From NCBI GenBank assembly GCA_012840015.1, contig DUMF01000027.1, positions 62,001 to 126,000 on the forward strand: a stretch of DNA of 64,000 nt, in the 5' to 3' direction. This DNA is from Bacillota bacterium. GTDB lineage: Bacteria; Bacillota; Sulfobacillia; DUMF01. This document shows, one piece after another, positions 9,438-19,077 of the stretch (its first letter is position 1; each line of letters opens with the position of its first letter). The position numbers and the translations under genes were made by a program. A model generated the notes under the pieces. That model had not been told where the DNA came from. It searched no databases and saw only the letters and a program-made list of their open reading frames with translations.

Positions 9438-9876
9438 GGGACCTCTTTTCATCCTGATACCGATAATAGCATCAGTCTCCTATCTTGCATTCACCGAAGG
9501 TCAAGCGTCAAAACGAGAGAAAAAAGTAGTGCTTGGCGTAGAACCCTGGGGCTTCGTCGCGCAGGTTGCTAAGGGAAAACCAGGTACGCCACAATTCTAC
9601 ACCCCCTCCTGTCCGTACTGTATAAATCCATACTGTATAAAACTGTATAAAGATTGAACCGGGACTGGGTAAAGTCAATCACACTTATGGAGACAAGGTT
9701 TTTGTGGTAAAGATGAACGTCGAAAGACACATTGGCGAATCTTAAACACCAGATTCCCGGCATGCCAGCTGTAGCCTCTTTTCGATGCCTAATGGAAGCC
9801 TCAGCTTATGACCGCAGGATACCGGGATGCCTCAGACATAGTCGAGACCATGAAAAGCCTCAAACTGGTCGAATAA
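9436..9876 (+). pseudogene. Decayed thioredoxin-like protein with signal anchor, multiple frameshifts
   Basis: The first frame gives a membrane anchor (FILIPIIASVSYLAF), then GKPGTPQFYTPSCPYC, where the final CPYC is the redox motif. A short duplication containing ACTGTATAAA (9618-9650) then breaks the frame. Another frame continues as CIKIEPGLGKVN and GDKVFVVKMNVERH. The cis-proline region (IPGMPAVASF) and the last helix (GYRDASDIVETMKSLKLVE, ending in TAA at 9874) lie in further frames. The order of pieces fits one thioredoxin-fold gene of about 145 residues. A shorter fragment of the same family occurs at 25379-25507. Confidence 0.75.
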
Positions 9877-10029
9877 TCTTCTTCCCGGCCAGCGAGGGCG
9901 ATACAATAACCAACGCCTATTCTCCGGCGGGTAGGCCCCGGAGTTCAACAAGCTACTACGTCCTCTTGGTATTACTTCGAACTCCAGCCATAATGTAAGC
10001 AGTTTCTTACATGAAAGGAGCGCAGGTTC

Positions 10030-10479
10030 GTGGAACTAACCGAAGTACGCCTCAAAAAGATAGGCGAAGGCAACATACCCGTTTTCACGAAAGGCAGCAG
10101 CTTTTTCAATCTGATTGGCTCCTTTGAGGGGCCTTGTGATCTAGTGCAGAATCACGATAGCCACCTAGCAGAAGAATCTCGATGAAACTGGTTCTTGTAA
10201 ATACTTCGGGGAGCGTAGCAGTGATGTAATGCCCTACATGAGTAGCATGTGCAAGCAAGGAAGATGTTTTGCGGCGGAGCCAAGGCGGTTATGAGCTTGT
10301 TACCGTGAATTATGTTCGTGCCGAGACTCACGCCTTATAGCTTTTTCTTGGAGGATACCTCCTGGGTTGTGGAACGGGTTTTAACGGAAGACGAGCAGAG
10401 GGCGATGGAACTTCTGCGCACCTACCGCCATAAGCACTTTTCTTTAACTTTTGTGCGTCAGGGCTCAAAGCCAGACTGA
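10030..10479 (+). pseudogene. Unrecognised decayed gene in more than one frame
   Basis: GTG 10030 follows AAAGGAG and opens a 51-codon frame (VRLKKIGEGNIPVFTKGSSF) that ends in TGA at 10183-10185. After about 90 bases coding-like text reappears: YELVTVNYVRAETHAL ends in a stop, and a shifted frame carries LEDTSWVVERVLTEDEQRA up to TGA at 10477. The strong initial ribosome site and protein-like pieces suggest a broken gene of about 145 residues. I do not recognise the family. Confidence 0.4.
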
Positions 10480-10508
10480 TAAGAACTCGGTAGCGTCCGT
10501 CCTTCTCG

Positions 10509-10552
10509 GAGGGCTGCTCTCCTCTCAAGCATCTGGAGCAGCCCTCATTTTC
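10509..10552 (+). terminator. Rho-independent terminator
   Basis: An 11-bp perfect stem, GAGGGCTGCTC (10509-10519) with GAGCAGCCCTC (10536-10546), has a 16-base loop and is followed by ATTTTCTC. It closes the decayed region before the polysaccharide cluster. Confidence 0.65.
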
Positions 10553-10802
10553 TCAATCCCCTAAATCCACCCTATTGTTTTCCTGGCTCCTTCACCTACT
10601 CAAACTTTACACTGCCCGTAACATGTAACAATGGCTGGTATTGTATCCCCAGCCCGGTTGTCGTATAATTTAGTTTCAGGTGTCTGACCATATCTTCATA
10701 CGTCCAGCTAAGTATTCCGCTAAGTGCTTTCTGAGTACCACTTTCACGCTGTCAACTGTCACGATCCAAACTTAGCAGAATTTTGTTGGGCAGGTGATGT
10801 AT

Positions 10803-12188
10803 ATGGTGCAGATAGACAGTTCCATTTTTCGAGAGTACGACATCCGAGGTATCACCGATACACAATTGACGCCGGAAGTTGTCAGGCTCATCGGGCTTGG
10901 ATACGGTACGTACTGCCTTGAAAACGGAATTGACTCAGTAGTGGTAGGCCATGACGTAAGACGCAGCTCCCAGGGACTTCACAACGCTCTGGTAGACGGC
11001 CTACTATCGACCGGTTGCCGAGTGATCGACATTGGCACAGCAGTAACTCCGCTTGTATACTTTGCATGCCGCATTTGGAGAATTGATGGCGGAGTAATGG
11101 TGACAGCGAGCCATAATCCGCCAGAATATAACGGTTTAAAACTTGTTTGGGGAAAAGGCACGCTGTACGGCGATACCCTTCAGCGTCTTCGGGAAAAGAT
11201 CATATGCGGCGATTTCGTCAGCGGCAGGGGAACATATGAGACCAGAGACGCATTTTCTGAGTATTTGCAGTGGCTTCGGGGTAACAGGTTTGACTTTTCT
11301 GGCATCCGGGTAGGGATTGATTGCGGTAACGGAGCAGCTGGCTTGTTTGCTCCAAAAGTGTTCAGCGAGCTCGGGTGCAAAGTTAGTCCGCTCTATTGCG
11401 ATCCAGACCCAGCGTTCCCCAATCATCTGCCGGACCCCGTACGCAAAGGGAACATGAGGGACCTGGCTGCGCTGGTTACTTCCTGCAGCCTGGATGTGGG
11501 CCTTGCCTTCGATGGCGACGGTGACAGGCTGGGAGTAGTGGACGATGCTGGCAGGGAGGTCTGGGGCGACAGGGTGATGATTCTGTTCTCCCGCGAGGTG
11601 CTGGCTAGACATCCCGGCGCAAAGATCCTCGTAGAGGTCAAGTGCTCTCAGGCGCTTATAGATGAGATATCCAGATTAGGCGGCCATCCCATCCTCTGGA
11701 AGACTGGTCACTCTCTCATCAAAGCGAAAATGATTGAGGAACAGGCACTCCTGGCTGGCGAAATGAGCGGGCACATGTTTTTCGCCGATGAGTACTTCGG
11801 GTTCGACGATGCTATCTACGCAGGATGCAGGTTGCTGCGCATTATGCGCGGTGCCTCTCTACCTTTGTCGCGAATGCTGGCTGATGTTCCTGTCTACTAC
11901 TCAACTCCAGAAGTCAGGGTACCCTGTCCGGAACACATCAAGCGCAGCGTTGTCGAAAGAGCGAAGGATAAGCTCCGCCGTGTGTGCCATGATCTTGTAG
12001 ACGTAGACGGAGCCCGCGCAACAAACGGAGACGGCTGGGTTCTCGTTCGTGCCTCCAATACTGAACCCTGCCTCATACTGCGGGCAGAAAGCTCCACTCA
12101 GGAAGGTCTGCGGCGCCTCTCGGCGCTCTTAACTGACGTGCTGTGCGAAGAAAGAGTAGATCTCAACGAATGGCTGACAGCCCTCTAG
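10803..12188 (+). CDS. Phosphomannomutase/phosphoglucomutase
   Basis: It interconverts hexose 6-phosphate and hexose 1-phosphate (alpha-D-phosphohexomutase family, AlgC/ManB type), supplying sugar 1-phosphate for nucleotide-sugar synthesis. The protein has about 462 residues. The phosphoserine loop TASHNP places the catalytic serine at residue 103, the metal loop is DGDGDR, the sugar-binding loop is GEMSGH, and the C-terminal phosphate site includes RASNTEP. I chose ATG 10803, five bases after AGGTGA; GTG 10794 and ATG 10797 overlap that site. It is the first gene of a co-directional mannose/polysaccharide cluster, which favours mannose as substrate. Confidence 0.92.
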   Translation: MVQIDSSIFREYDIRGITDTQLTPEVVRLIGLGYGTYCLENGIDSVVVGHDVRRSSQGLHNALVDGLLSTGCRVIDIGTAVTPLVYFACRIWRIDGGVMVTASHNPPEYNGLKLVWGKGTLYGDTLQRLREKIICGDFVSGRGTYETRDAFSEYLQWLRGNRFDFSGIRVGIDCGNGAAGLFAPKVFSELGCKVSPLYCDPDPAFPNHLPDPVRKGNMRDLAALVTSCSLDVGLAFDGDGDRLGVVDDAGREVWGDRVMILFSREVLARHPGAKILVEVKCSQALIDEISRLGGHPILWKTGHSLIKAKMIEEQALLAGEMSGHMFFADEYFGFDDAIYAGCRLLRIMRGASLPLSRMLADVPVYYSTPEVRVPCPEHIKRSVVERAKDKLRRVCHDLVDVDGARATNGDGWVLVRASNTEPCLILRAESSTQEGLRRLSALLTDVLCEERVDLNEWLTAL

Positions 12189-12422
12189 CAGCTCTAGCAT
12201 GATACTGCAGGCTGCGCGTCGAGGCGGACCTTCATTTTGCTCCTCGGATTCCACAGACTTCCGTAGGTGACTTCTGGGCTGTGCAGCAGTTACAGCCCTT
12301 TGCCGGACCAGTCTAGCTCGTCAGGCCGGTCCAACTGGACGACGCAGGCCCTGCCTCGTTCCCGGATTTCCGCCCAGGTTGTTGGTTTCAACTTTCCGAT
12401 CATACATGGGAGGTGTTTGGTC

Positions 12423-12821
12423 ATGGTTTTACCTCAAACTAGGATCAAATCATCCCATGCAGGTCTAAGGATGGAGCCTCCGACACCGATCATCGTAGAG
12501 CGCCCGTGGGGCCGGTTTATACAGTACGTCACCAACGAACCAGTCACGGTGAAGGTTCTGGAGGTGAAGGCTGGCAAAAGGCTCAGTCTCCAGGCACACC
12601 TCAAGCGTTCTGAGCTGTGGGTTCCGTTAAGCGGCAAGGTTGTCGTCCACCGGGACGACGAGGTCATCCAACCTTCAGTGATGGAGCCCGTGTTCTTACC
12701 CTCTGGGACGAGACACAGGCTCTCAGGTGCTGGCGACGATGCAAGGGTTCTCGAGATCTCATTCGGCTGGTTTGATGAGTCAGACATTATCCGGTTCGAA
12801 GACGATTTTGGACGCGCTTGA
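12423..12821 (+). CDS. Cupin, mannose-6-phosphate isomerase-like
   Basis: A single-domain cupin of 132 residues like the C-terminal isomerase half of ManC-type enzymes. Visible signatures are ERPWGRF near residue 25, VLEVKAGKRLSLQAHLKRSE (metal ligand region), ELWVPLSGKVVV and the second cupin motif at LPSGTRHRLSG. ATG 12423 lies 9 bases after GGGAGG. The later ATG 12471 has no good site. It follows the mutase and precedes a nucleotidyltransferase, so a role in fructose-6-phosphate/mannose-6-phosphate conversion is likely. Many short cupins are also binding proteins. Confidence 0.8.
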   Translation: MVLPQTRIKSSHAGLRMEPPTPIIVERPWGRFIQYVTNEPVTVKVLEVKAGKRLSLQAHLKRSELWVPLSGKVVVHRDDEVIQPSVMEPVFLPSGTRHRLSGAGDDARVLEISFGWFDESDIIRFEDDFGRA

Positions 12822-12900
12822 ATGCTGCCGCCAGCGCTCCTTACCAATCTTTAGAGGCGCGGGTTGAGTCGCCCGAATCCTGAACGGAGGTGAACATGCT

Positions 12901-13986
12901 GTGCAGGCCATTGTCCTTGTGGGAGGATTCGGAACACGCCTTCGCCCTCTCACCGAAACTATGCCAAAGGCCGTTGTACCGATTGCCAATGTTCCGTACA
13001 TAGTACGGTGTCTGAAATACCTGGAACAAAACGGCGTAGACCACGTAGTTCTTTCCATGGGCTACCTGCCGGAACCCATAGAAAAAGTGCTCAAACATAA
13101 TCCGCCTGCGGTCAAGGTGGAGTTCTGCATTGAAGATCGCCCGCTAGATACAGCAGGCGCCATAAAGTATGCGTCAGGTAAGTTTTCAGGACTCGAAGAC
13201 CGGTTCTTTGTGCTGAACGGGGATATTCTTACTGACATTCCGCTCGGCGAGCTCCTTAGTTTTCATATCTCGAGAAACGCTGCCGTGACCATCGCTGCTG
13301 TTCCTGTAGCGGACCCCGCCAGATTTGGGGTGCTGGATGTTGAGCCTGATGGGCGGATACGCAGATTTGCCGAAAAACCTCGGGTTCCACCATCGAACCT
13401 GATAAATGCAGGGATCTACGTGTATGACAGGCGAGTGTTGGACCTGATCCCTGGCAGCGTGCCCTGGTCAGTGGAGCGGCAGCTTTATCCGGAGATCCTG
13501 GAACGCGGAGAAAACTTGTATGCCAGGGCGTTTGAGCACGCTTACTGGATCGACATTGGGAGCCTTGAAGGCTACCTCAAGGCTAACTTCGATTCCGTGG
13601 CTAATTTGCATGCCGCGTCTCACTTGGGCTCAATGTACACCCAGTGGTGGCGAGACTGCGTCCCTGCGAAGCAGACCAGACCAGGAATATGGATCCACAA
13701 GAGTGCGTTAGTGTCAGAACAGGCAAGCCTGCATCCGCCCGTGCTGATTGGTCCTGAAACCAGAGTGGAGCAAGGATCTGTTGTCGGCCCTTCAGCTGTG
13801 ATAGGGGCAGGTGTGGTGGTGGACGAGGGTGCCACCGTTTCCGAGTCGGTAGTGCTTGATGATGTATTCATAGGCCGTCAGGCAACAGTCAAGAAGTGCG
13901 TACTCTCGAGCGGAGCACGGGTGGAGGAGCGAGCTACGCTTGTCGAAGGTTCGATTATCGGCCGAATGACTGTGCCTCCTGCTTGA
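12901..13986 (+). CDS. NDP-sugar pyrophosphorylase (mannose-1-phosphate guanylyltransferase-like)
   Basis: A sugar-1-phosphate nucleotidyltransferase. The N-terminal Rossmann domain opens with the signature GGFGTRLRPLT..PK at residues 8-22 and has the metal motif LNGDILTD near 105. The C-terminal 90 residues form a left-handed beta-helix of hexapeptide repeats (VLIGPETRVEQGSVVGPSAV). GTG 12901 follows GGAGGTGA. In context with a mutase and a mannose isomerase-like cupin it probably makes GDP-mannose, but GDP, dTDP and UDP enzymes share this architecture. Confidence 0.87.
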   Translation: MQAIVLVGGFGTRLRPLTETMPKAVVPIANVPYIVRCLKYLEQNGVDHVVLSMGYLPEPIEKVLKHNPPAVKVEFCIEDRPLDTAGAIKYASGKFSGLEDRFFVLNGDILTDIPLGELLSFHISRNAAVTIAAVPVADPARFGVLDVEPDGRIRRFAEKPRVPPSNLINAGIYVYDRRVLDLIPGSVPWSVERQLYPEILERGENLYARAFEHAYWIDIGSLEGYLKANFDSVANLHAASHLGSMYTQWWRDCVPAKQTRPGIWIHKSALVSEQASLHPPVLIGPETRVEQGSVVGPSAVIGAGVVVDEGATVSESVVLDDVFIGRQATVKKCVLSSGARVEERATLVEGSIIGRMTVPPA

Positions 13987-14167
13987 CTGTTCTGTTAATC
14001 TGACAGTCTTTGCTATATGTGGCAGCACGAGTGTATTCAACGGCGAAAAGACAGCTTGACCTGGTGGTCCTCTTGAGCGTTGCCATGATGCAAAGAGTGG
14101 CCATCAGTAAAAGCTCGTGCACAAGAGGTCATGCCTAAGAGTTCCTGGGAAAGAGGTGATTTGCGTC

Positions 14168-15472
14168 ATGAATAGTGCTGTGAGACATGCCATGAAAAAC
14201 GCTGCAAGAAACGAAAAACGGCTGACTGTGGGATATATATCTACTTATCTGCCGCGTAAGTGCGGCCTTGCCACGTTCACAGTCGATCTGGTTTCGGCCG
14301 TGTCGAAACTGGACGGGCTGGGAGAGCCACATGTTGTGGCCATAGCAGGGCCGGGGCAGAGTCCGCGCGATTATCTGGTCTCCGCGAGTTGTATAGACGG
14401 CGACGGTGGTTACGCTAACCCTGTTAAGCTCGTGATAAACCAGGATAGCTACGGCGATCACCTCCGTGCTGCGAGTTTCTTCAACGAATCTGCAGTGGAT
14501 GTTGTGTCTGTGCAACATGAGTTTGGGATTTACGGCGGCCACTGCGGACGCTATGTCCTCGACTTCATCGAGGCACTCAAAAAACCCTTTGTGGTGACCC
14601 TCCATACGGTTATGCCACGGCCTCATTCCAAGTACGCTGGCATAATTCGACGCATAGCTGGCGCAGCCGATGCGGTCGTTATTATGAACCCGCTGGCTGC
14701 TGAAATCCTTGAACGCGACTACTTGGTAGAGACGACGGACAATGTGAGGTTTATACACCATGGCGTGCCGGGCTCTTGCGGTTTACAGCCGCATGAAGCT
14801 AAAAAGCTTCTGGGGCTCGAGGGCAGGTTTGTCATAAGTACGTTTGGCTTAATCAACCGCGGGAAAGGGCTGGAGTATGCGATAAGAGCTGTTGCCCGTG
14901 CCAAGAAAGATATACCTAACTTGACTTACCTTATCCTGGGACAAACTCATCCCAACATAATCAAGACAGAAGGTGAATCGTACAGAGCAGAGATTCAAGC
15001 CCTTGTGAGAGAACTGGGTGTGGATGAGCACGTGATGTTCGTCGACCGGTTCCTCGACCAGCAAGAGCTAATATGTTACCTGCTAGCCTCGGACATTTAT
15101 ATGACTCCATATCTCAATCCCGACCAGGTAGTGAGCGGGACGCTAGCTTACGCGGTAGGGCTTGGCACGCCGGTTGTATCTACTCCATATTTGTACGCCA
15201 GAGCTATGGCGCAGCAAGGAGTAGCACTGATGGTTCCGTTTAGAGACAGCGATAAGCTCGCAGATGCCATAGTGCGACTTGCACTGGATGAAGACATGAG
15301 AGCTAGGATGGTCCACAGGGCGCTGCGGCTGGGTAAGGCTATGACCTGGGAGAACGTCGCTCGATCGTACGTGAGGTTGTTCGAAGAAGTGAAAGGAGGG
15401 CAGGTCGAAGCCGCTGATGAGTACGGAGACACCGGCAAGCATCGAGAAGCTGGTGAACTTGTCGCATCTTGA
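14168..15472 (+). CDS. Glycosyltransferase family 4
   Basis: A retaining GT-B glycosyltransferase of 434 residues, probably using a nucleotide-activated mannose or glucose. The N-terminus GYISTYLPRKCGLATFTVDL is typical of a GT4 subgroup found beside six-hairpin proteins. The C-terminal donor domain has LIKRGK-like text (GLINRGKGLEYAI), DIYMTPYLNPDQVVSGTLAYA and GTPVVSTPY. I chose ATG 14168, 8-9 bases after AGAGGTGAT; an in-frame GTG 17 codons upstream lacks a site. The next gene overlaps its end by 56 bases. The product is not known. In other bacteria similar pairs occur with beta-mannoside phosphorylases (GH130); none is visible here. Confidence 0.88.
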   Translation: MNSAVRHAMKNAARNEKRLTVGYISTYLPRKCGLATFTVDLVSAVSKLDGLGEPHVVAIAGPGQSPRDYLVSASCIDGDGGYANPVKLVINQDSYGDHLRAASFFNESAVDVVSVQHEFGIYGGHCGRYVLDFIEALKKPFVVTLHTVMPRPHSKYAGIIRRIAGAADAVVIMNPLAAEILERDYLVETTDNVRFIHHGVPGSCGLQPHEAKKLLGLEGRFVISTFGLINRGKGLEYAIRAVARAKKDIPNLTYLILGQTHPNIIKTEGESYRAEIQALVRELGVDEHVMFVDRFLDQQELICYLLASDIYMTPYLNPDQVVSGTLAYAVGLGTPVVSTPYLYARAMAQQGVALMVPFRDSDKLADAIVRLALDEDMRARMVHRALRLGKAMTWENVARSYVRLFEEVKGGQVEAADEYGDTGKHREAGELVAS

Positions 15473-16736
15473 GCACATCACCGATGACACCGGTATCATC
15501 CAGTTCTGCCAGGGTACACAGCCTGACGTGTCGTCTGGTTATACTGTCGACGACAATGCTCGAGCCCTGGTGGTTGCAGCGCTTGCGTATGAGCGTCCTA
15601 CGGAAGCTGAAAAAGCCGCCAGGCTCCTCCATATTTACCTGCGGTTTCTCGAGCGAGCCCGGACCCCCTCGGAAATTTTTCATAACTGGTTCGGTCCCGG
15701 CTGGACCTGGCAGGATGGGCCGTATACTGAGGACGCAGTCGGCCACGCAGTCTGGGCTCTAGGCGTTGTGACAGCCTGCAGGGTTCCTCAGTGGGTCAGC
15801 ATAAGGGCAAAGCAGCTGCTTAGGGCGTGTCTTCCAAGATTAAAGAGCCTCCGTTTTGTGAGGGCAAAGGCGTTGTGCGCTGCCGGTATAGCGATCTATC
15901 TTGGCGGGAACAGCTGCAGCCTTCCGCCCTTACAGGGAACCGGTTCTCGGAGATGCCTGCCTTATGAGACACACGCCTCTTTACCGGGTCTATCACCTGG
16001 CCTTCCGGTGTGCCACCCTGAACAGACGCCAAGCCACCTGGCGGATGGCAGTGTGCGTAACCGTACGGTGGATCACAGGAATGCGGACCTGTACGAGCTC
16101 CTCACACTGCTAGCTGATGACCTGGTGCGCACGTTCGAGGAGAATTCTTCCGATTGCAGGGAGAATCCATTCCACAGAGATTGCAGCACCCTCTGGAAGT
16201 GGTTTGAAGATAGGCTGACTTACGCTAATGGCATAATGCCATACAGCCTGTTCTGCTGTTACGCCGTTTCGGGTGACCCCAGATACTACAGGACCGCCGT
16301 TGCGTCCGTCAATTTCCTCAATTCAGTATGTGTTGATGATGGGCGGGTGACCCTCGTCGGCAACAATGGATGGTACATCCGCGGAAGGTCCCGGGCCAGA
16401 TTCGACCAGCAGCCGGTAGACGCCATGTGGCTTGCCCTGGCTAACCTGGCAGCCTGGGAAGTTGTCCGGTCAGAACGCACTATCCGGCTCGAGCGCTCTA
16501 TCCGGCCAGGACCTTCTACCCATACAGGATGCTTGGCCGGGTCAGAACGCTATGCCAGGATCGCGCGCCTGTGCCGGGAGTGGTTTCTCGGCAAGAACGA
16601 CACCGGTCTGGCTCTGTATGACCCTGCGACAGGAGCCTGCCACGATGGTCTGAAGGAAACATCAATAAACCAAAACTGCGGCGCTGAATCTACCATAGCC
16701 GGACTGATGACTCTTATGGCGACAGAGACTGTTTGA
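15417..16736 (+). CDS. Six-hairpin (alpha/alpha) glycosyltransferase-associated protein
   Basis: A 439-residue helical protein of the type encoded next to GT4 enzymes and often itself annotated as a glycosyltransferase. Family signatures include HLEHITDDTGIIQFC with GYTVDDNARAL near the N-terminus, GNNGWYIRGRSRARFDQQP near residue 320 and the C-terminal INQNCGAESTIAGLM. ATG 15417 lies 16 bases after AAAGGAGGG; the start could be slightly later. Two stretches are odd: a low-complexity segment around residues 165-220, and a serine/arginine-rich insert (RSERTIRLERSIRPGPST) around 345-375. These may be lineage-specific loops. A glycan-processing role is inferred from the neighbours. Confidence 0.75.
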   Translation: MSTETPASIEKLVNLSHLEHITDDTGIIQFCQGTQPDVSSGYTVDDNARALVVAALAYERPTEAEKAARLLHIYLRFLERARTPSEIFHNWFGPGWTWQDGPYTEDAVGHAVWALGVVTACRVPQWVSIRAKQLLRACLPRLKSLRFVRAKALCAAGIAIYLGGNSCSLPPLQGTGSRRCLPYETHASLPGLSPGLPVCHPEQTPSHLADGSVRNRTVDHRNADLYELLTLLADDLVRTFEENSSDCRENPFHRDCSTLWKWFEDRLTYANGIMPYSLFCCYAVSGDPRYYRTAVASVNFLNSVCVDDGRVTLVGNNGWYIRGRSRARFDQQPVDAMWLALANLAAWEVVRSERTIRLERSIRPGPSTHTGCLAGSERYARIARLCREWFLGKNDTGLALYDPATGACHDGLKETSINQNCGAESTIAGLMTLMATETV

Positions 16737-16854
16737 AACGAGAAGCGTTGGCCGATGGTATATAGGTCAACAAAGAAATCCTGGTTACCCTGGATTGATG
16801 CTCGTCGAAGACAGAATTCTCTCGAGACGCCCTGTGAGACCCAACCTGTGACTG

Positions 16855-17118
16855 TCACCGTTTCCTCCACTCCCTCTTTATGCTTGCAGCTGCCCACGGA
16901 TACCCTCCCTCTATACTGTCTGTCCTTTCAACAAGGTCTTCCAAGAGCGCTTCGCAGACCGTTGCGTTTTCGCCAGCACCTTCCCAAAGCCACAGGATGC
17001 GCTTATGTCCTCCACTGCCGATCCTCAACGTTTCTACCACCTTATGACCTGAAGTAACGACTGCATCTATGAACAGCACTAGCAAGTCAAGGTCGCTCAA
17101 TGGCAGACTCATGGTCAT
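16855..17118 (-). pseudogene. IS256 (Mutator-like) family transposase fragment
   Basis: A conserved block of an IS256-type DDE transposase survives: FIDAVVTSGHKVVETLRIGS, then GHKRILWLWEGAGENATVCE and ALLEDLVER. In intact elements the first block holds a catalytic aspartate and the second follows about 20 residues later. Both ends are missing and flanking frames show no more of it, so it is a remnant. Confidence 0.65.
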
Positions 17119-18395
17119 TTCAACAGCTCAGGGTGCTCTTTGATACATCAACTGCTTGTATAGAAGCCCCAACATCCTCTAAACCACAGGGGTAGGGTCG
17201 GCACGACAAACCGTGTACCACACACTCTCTTCTCCTCCCGTCATCCTCTCCAGCGAAAACATGTCCTCTAGCCCAAAAAATGGGCAGACGCATCAGGTGG
17301 GAGGTGACGTATACAATGGCCCGAGAGGCCTTTTCGCAGCTAAACGTGGCTGAAGTCTTGTCTGTACACTCGAGGAGGAGTCGGACCCCCTGGCGGAACT
17401 GCATCAGGCGGGTATAGCATGTGGGGCCTGTCCGCGTTACAATTCCGAATACTCTTCCTGTTGCGACTTTAGTCACGCCCGGTGAACATGGCCGAATATA
17501 AGTAGTGAGAGGTTGATCGATGATAGATCACGCTAATCCGCGAAACCAAGCACACTGGATCCGTCGCCGTTGAAGTCCTCCTTGGGCAAGAACCGAACGG
17601 CGCGTAAACCGCTATCCGCAGTGGGAGGTAGGGCTTCAGCGCTGCCAGGCTGCCGACAGCCTCCATGGGAGGTTCTTGTTCAGTGGTCTTATTAATCGCC
17701 CAGCCAGATCGCCTACCGTTGGGTCAGGACGCCTTCCGCTTCCAGCTGGCGAACTTATAGCGATCAGTGGCTTCACCGTTGGCGCTCCCGGCTACAAAAT
17801 CGGCCTATCCGTGCGAGCCTTTTTGCACACGGTGTTGACAACGGCGCTGGCCGAGGCGCGCGAATCTGCGCCAGCAGACGAGCGGCTTCCGAGCAAGCGT
17901 TCGATACCGCAGCAAGCGAAAGCGTTGCAAAAGCGGCAAGGAAGGCGCGGGTAATCCGCGCCGGAAAGGTGGAAGGTGATAGCTGCTAGACAACAAAGAG
18001 TACTGCGTGGAGAAGGGACTAGGCAGGGATACGAGCTGGCCCTGGCTGCAACTCCCTGCGGCCGAAACATTATCCCCGCGTCGCACTGGCAGCGGGGAAA
18101 AAGCAGAAATGAACCGTGATGGTCGCTGAACAAGTAACCCTGGAGCATTCCGCAGCAGCTGGGCCAGAGGCGCTGGCCGCCTGGTGCATGGGTTTCTGGA
18201 TACCTCTTACTTCGACAATCCGGGACACGCAGTTGTATATCTTCTGCGTTGACGATGCGACTGCCATCCGCATTGCTCCGGGGATGGTCCAGAGACAGGC
18301 TGACTATAACCGCCTGCTGGAAGCGGTCAAGAGATCCTTAAGAAGCTGAAGCCCGGGGTTAGGGCGGCCGGTCTTTGATCAGGAGGTGATACCAA
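17119..18395. other. Gap of about 1.3 kb without a supported gene
   Basis: Only unrecognised open frames occur (plus 17676-17954, plus 18116-18349, minus 17120-17476), without consistent ribosome sites. A short perfect hairpin, GGCGCGG with CCGCGCC around GTAAT, lies at 17945-17963 but has no T-run. A near-perfect AGGAGGTGAT at about 18381-18390 belongs to the next gene. The whole stretch looks like decayed mobile-element DNA. Confidence 0.4.
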
Positions 18396-18674
18396 GTGTC
18401 CTCTGTAGTCGACCTGCTCATCGACCTACCCGTCCCTCGAGAGAAGAGAGACAAAATCCGCAAGGCAATGATTGAAGCGGATGACCTGCTGTACTACGAC
18501 TCAGCAGAAAACCCTGAGCAGTACGAAAAGATGTTTGAAACCTGCAAGGCTCTTTTCGTGCTGGCCACGAAATACGGCGTGAAGCGTGCGCCACTACTGT
18601 TGGCGTTTGTCTTGAACGTGGCAATAGACGCCAGCGCGGACGGTTTGGAGGCACCCTGGGCCAACGAGAAATAA
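18396..18674 (+). CDS. Small conserved-looking hypothetical protein (92 aa)
   Basis: A GTG start lies 5 bases after a near-perfect Shine-Dalgarno AGGAGGTGAT, so expression is likely. The product is mostly helical and acidic with no membrane segment or signal peptide. The segment MFETCKALFVLATKYGVKRA could form an amphipathic pair of helices. I do not recognise the family. It stands alone, in a region rich in transposase remnants and toxin-antitoxin genes. Confidence 0.6.
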   Translation: MSSVVDLLIDLPVPREKRDKIRKAMIEADDLLYYDSAENPEQYEKMFETCKALFVLATKYGVKRAPLLLAFVLNVAIDASADGLEAPWANEK

Positions 18675-18841
18675 CTCTTTAGCAGTGCTGGTATGTCCAA
18701 ACCCGGAGATTCATTTGAGGCAGTGCAAGAGACAAGGGAATCAAAATGGCTTACCACAAACCATGTAGCAACACTCTCTGCAGCAGGGGGCATGGGGGAT
18801 CTCAACACTCCCACAGAGTAGAGTGTTGACGGCCTCCACAA

Positions 18842-19027
18842 TTAGGCGGGCAAGGCGTTGATGGTGTAGATGACGTCCACAGTGCGGCGGTTAGGGTGTT
18901 GGCTCTGGCACGTGTCGGGGTTAGCCTTGAGCCGTGCGTTGATGGCTGGACGACGCTGGACTGAGTTACGCTGTCGGATAAGGAGTGGCCCTGCCTTCGT
19001 GCAGCTTACATCCAATTGACTATGCAT
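18842..19027 (-). pseudogene. Probable DDE transposase C-terminal fragment (IS1182-like)
   Basis: The stretch RRPAINARLKANPDT followed by RRTVDVIYTINAL resembles the end of IS1182-type transposases, where a pattern like M-ARL-x-NP precedes RR-x-TVEHPFGTIK. Here the EHPF part is altered and the rest of the gene is missing. It is a remnant if the resemblance holds. The 150 bases on its left show nothing else. Confidence 0.35.
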
Positions 19028-19077
19028 TCTTTTACGTATACCATGATGTCAGTTTCAGGAAGCGAGAAGGGACTCCA

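Noticed and set aside
13983-14010. TTGACT and a TATAT downstream as a promoter for the GT4 gene
   Set aside because: The spacing between the elements is far too long; a weak hairpin lies there but without a proper T-run.
17945-17963. GGCGCGG-GTAAT-CCGCGCC hairpin as a terminator
   Set aside because: It has no T-run on either side and no gene on either side to end.
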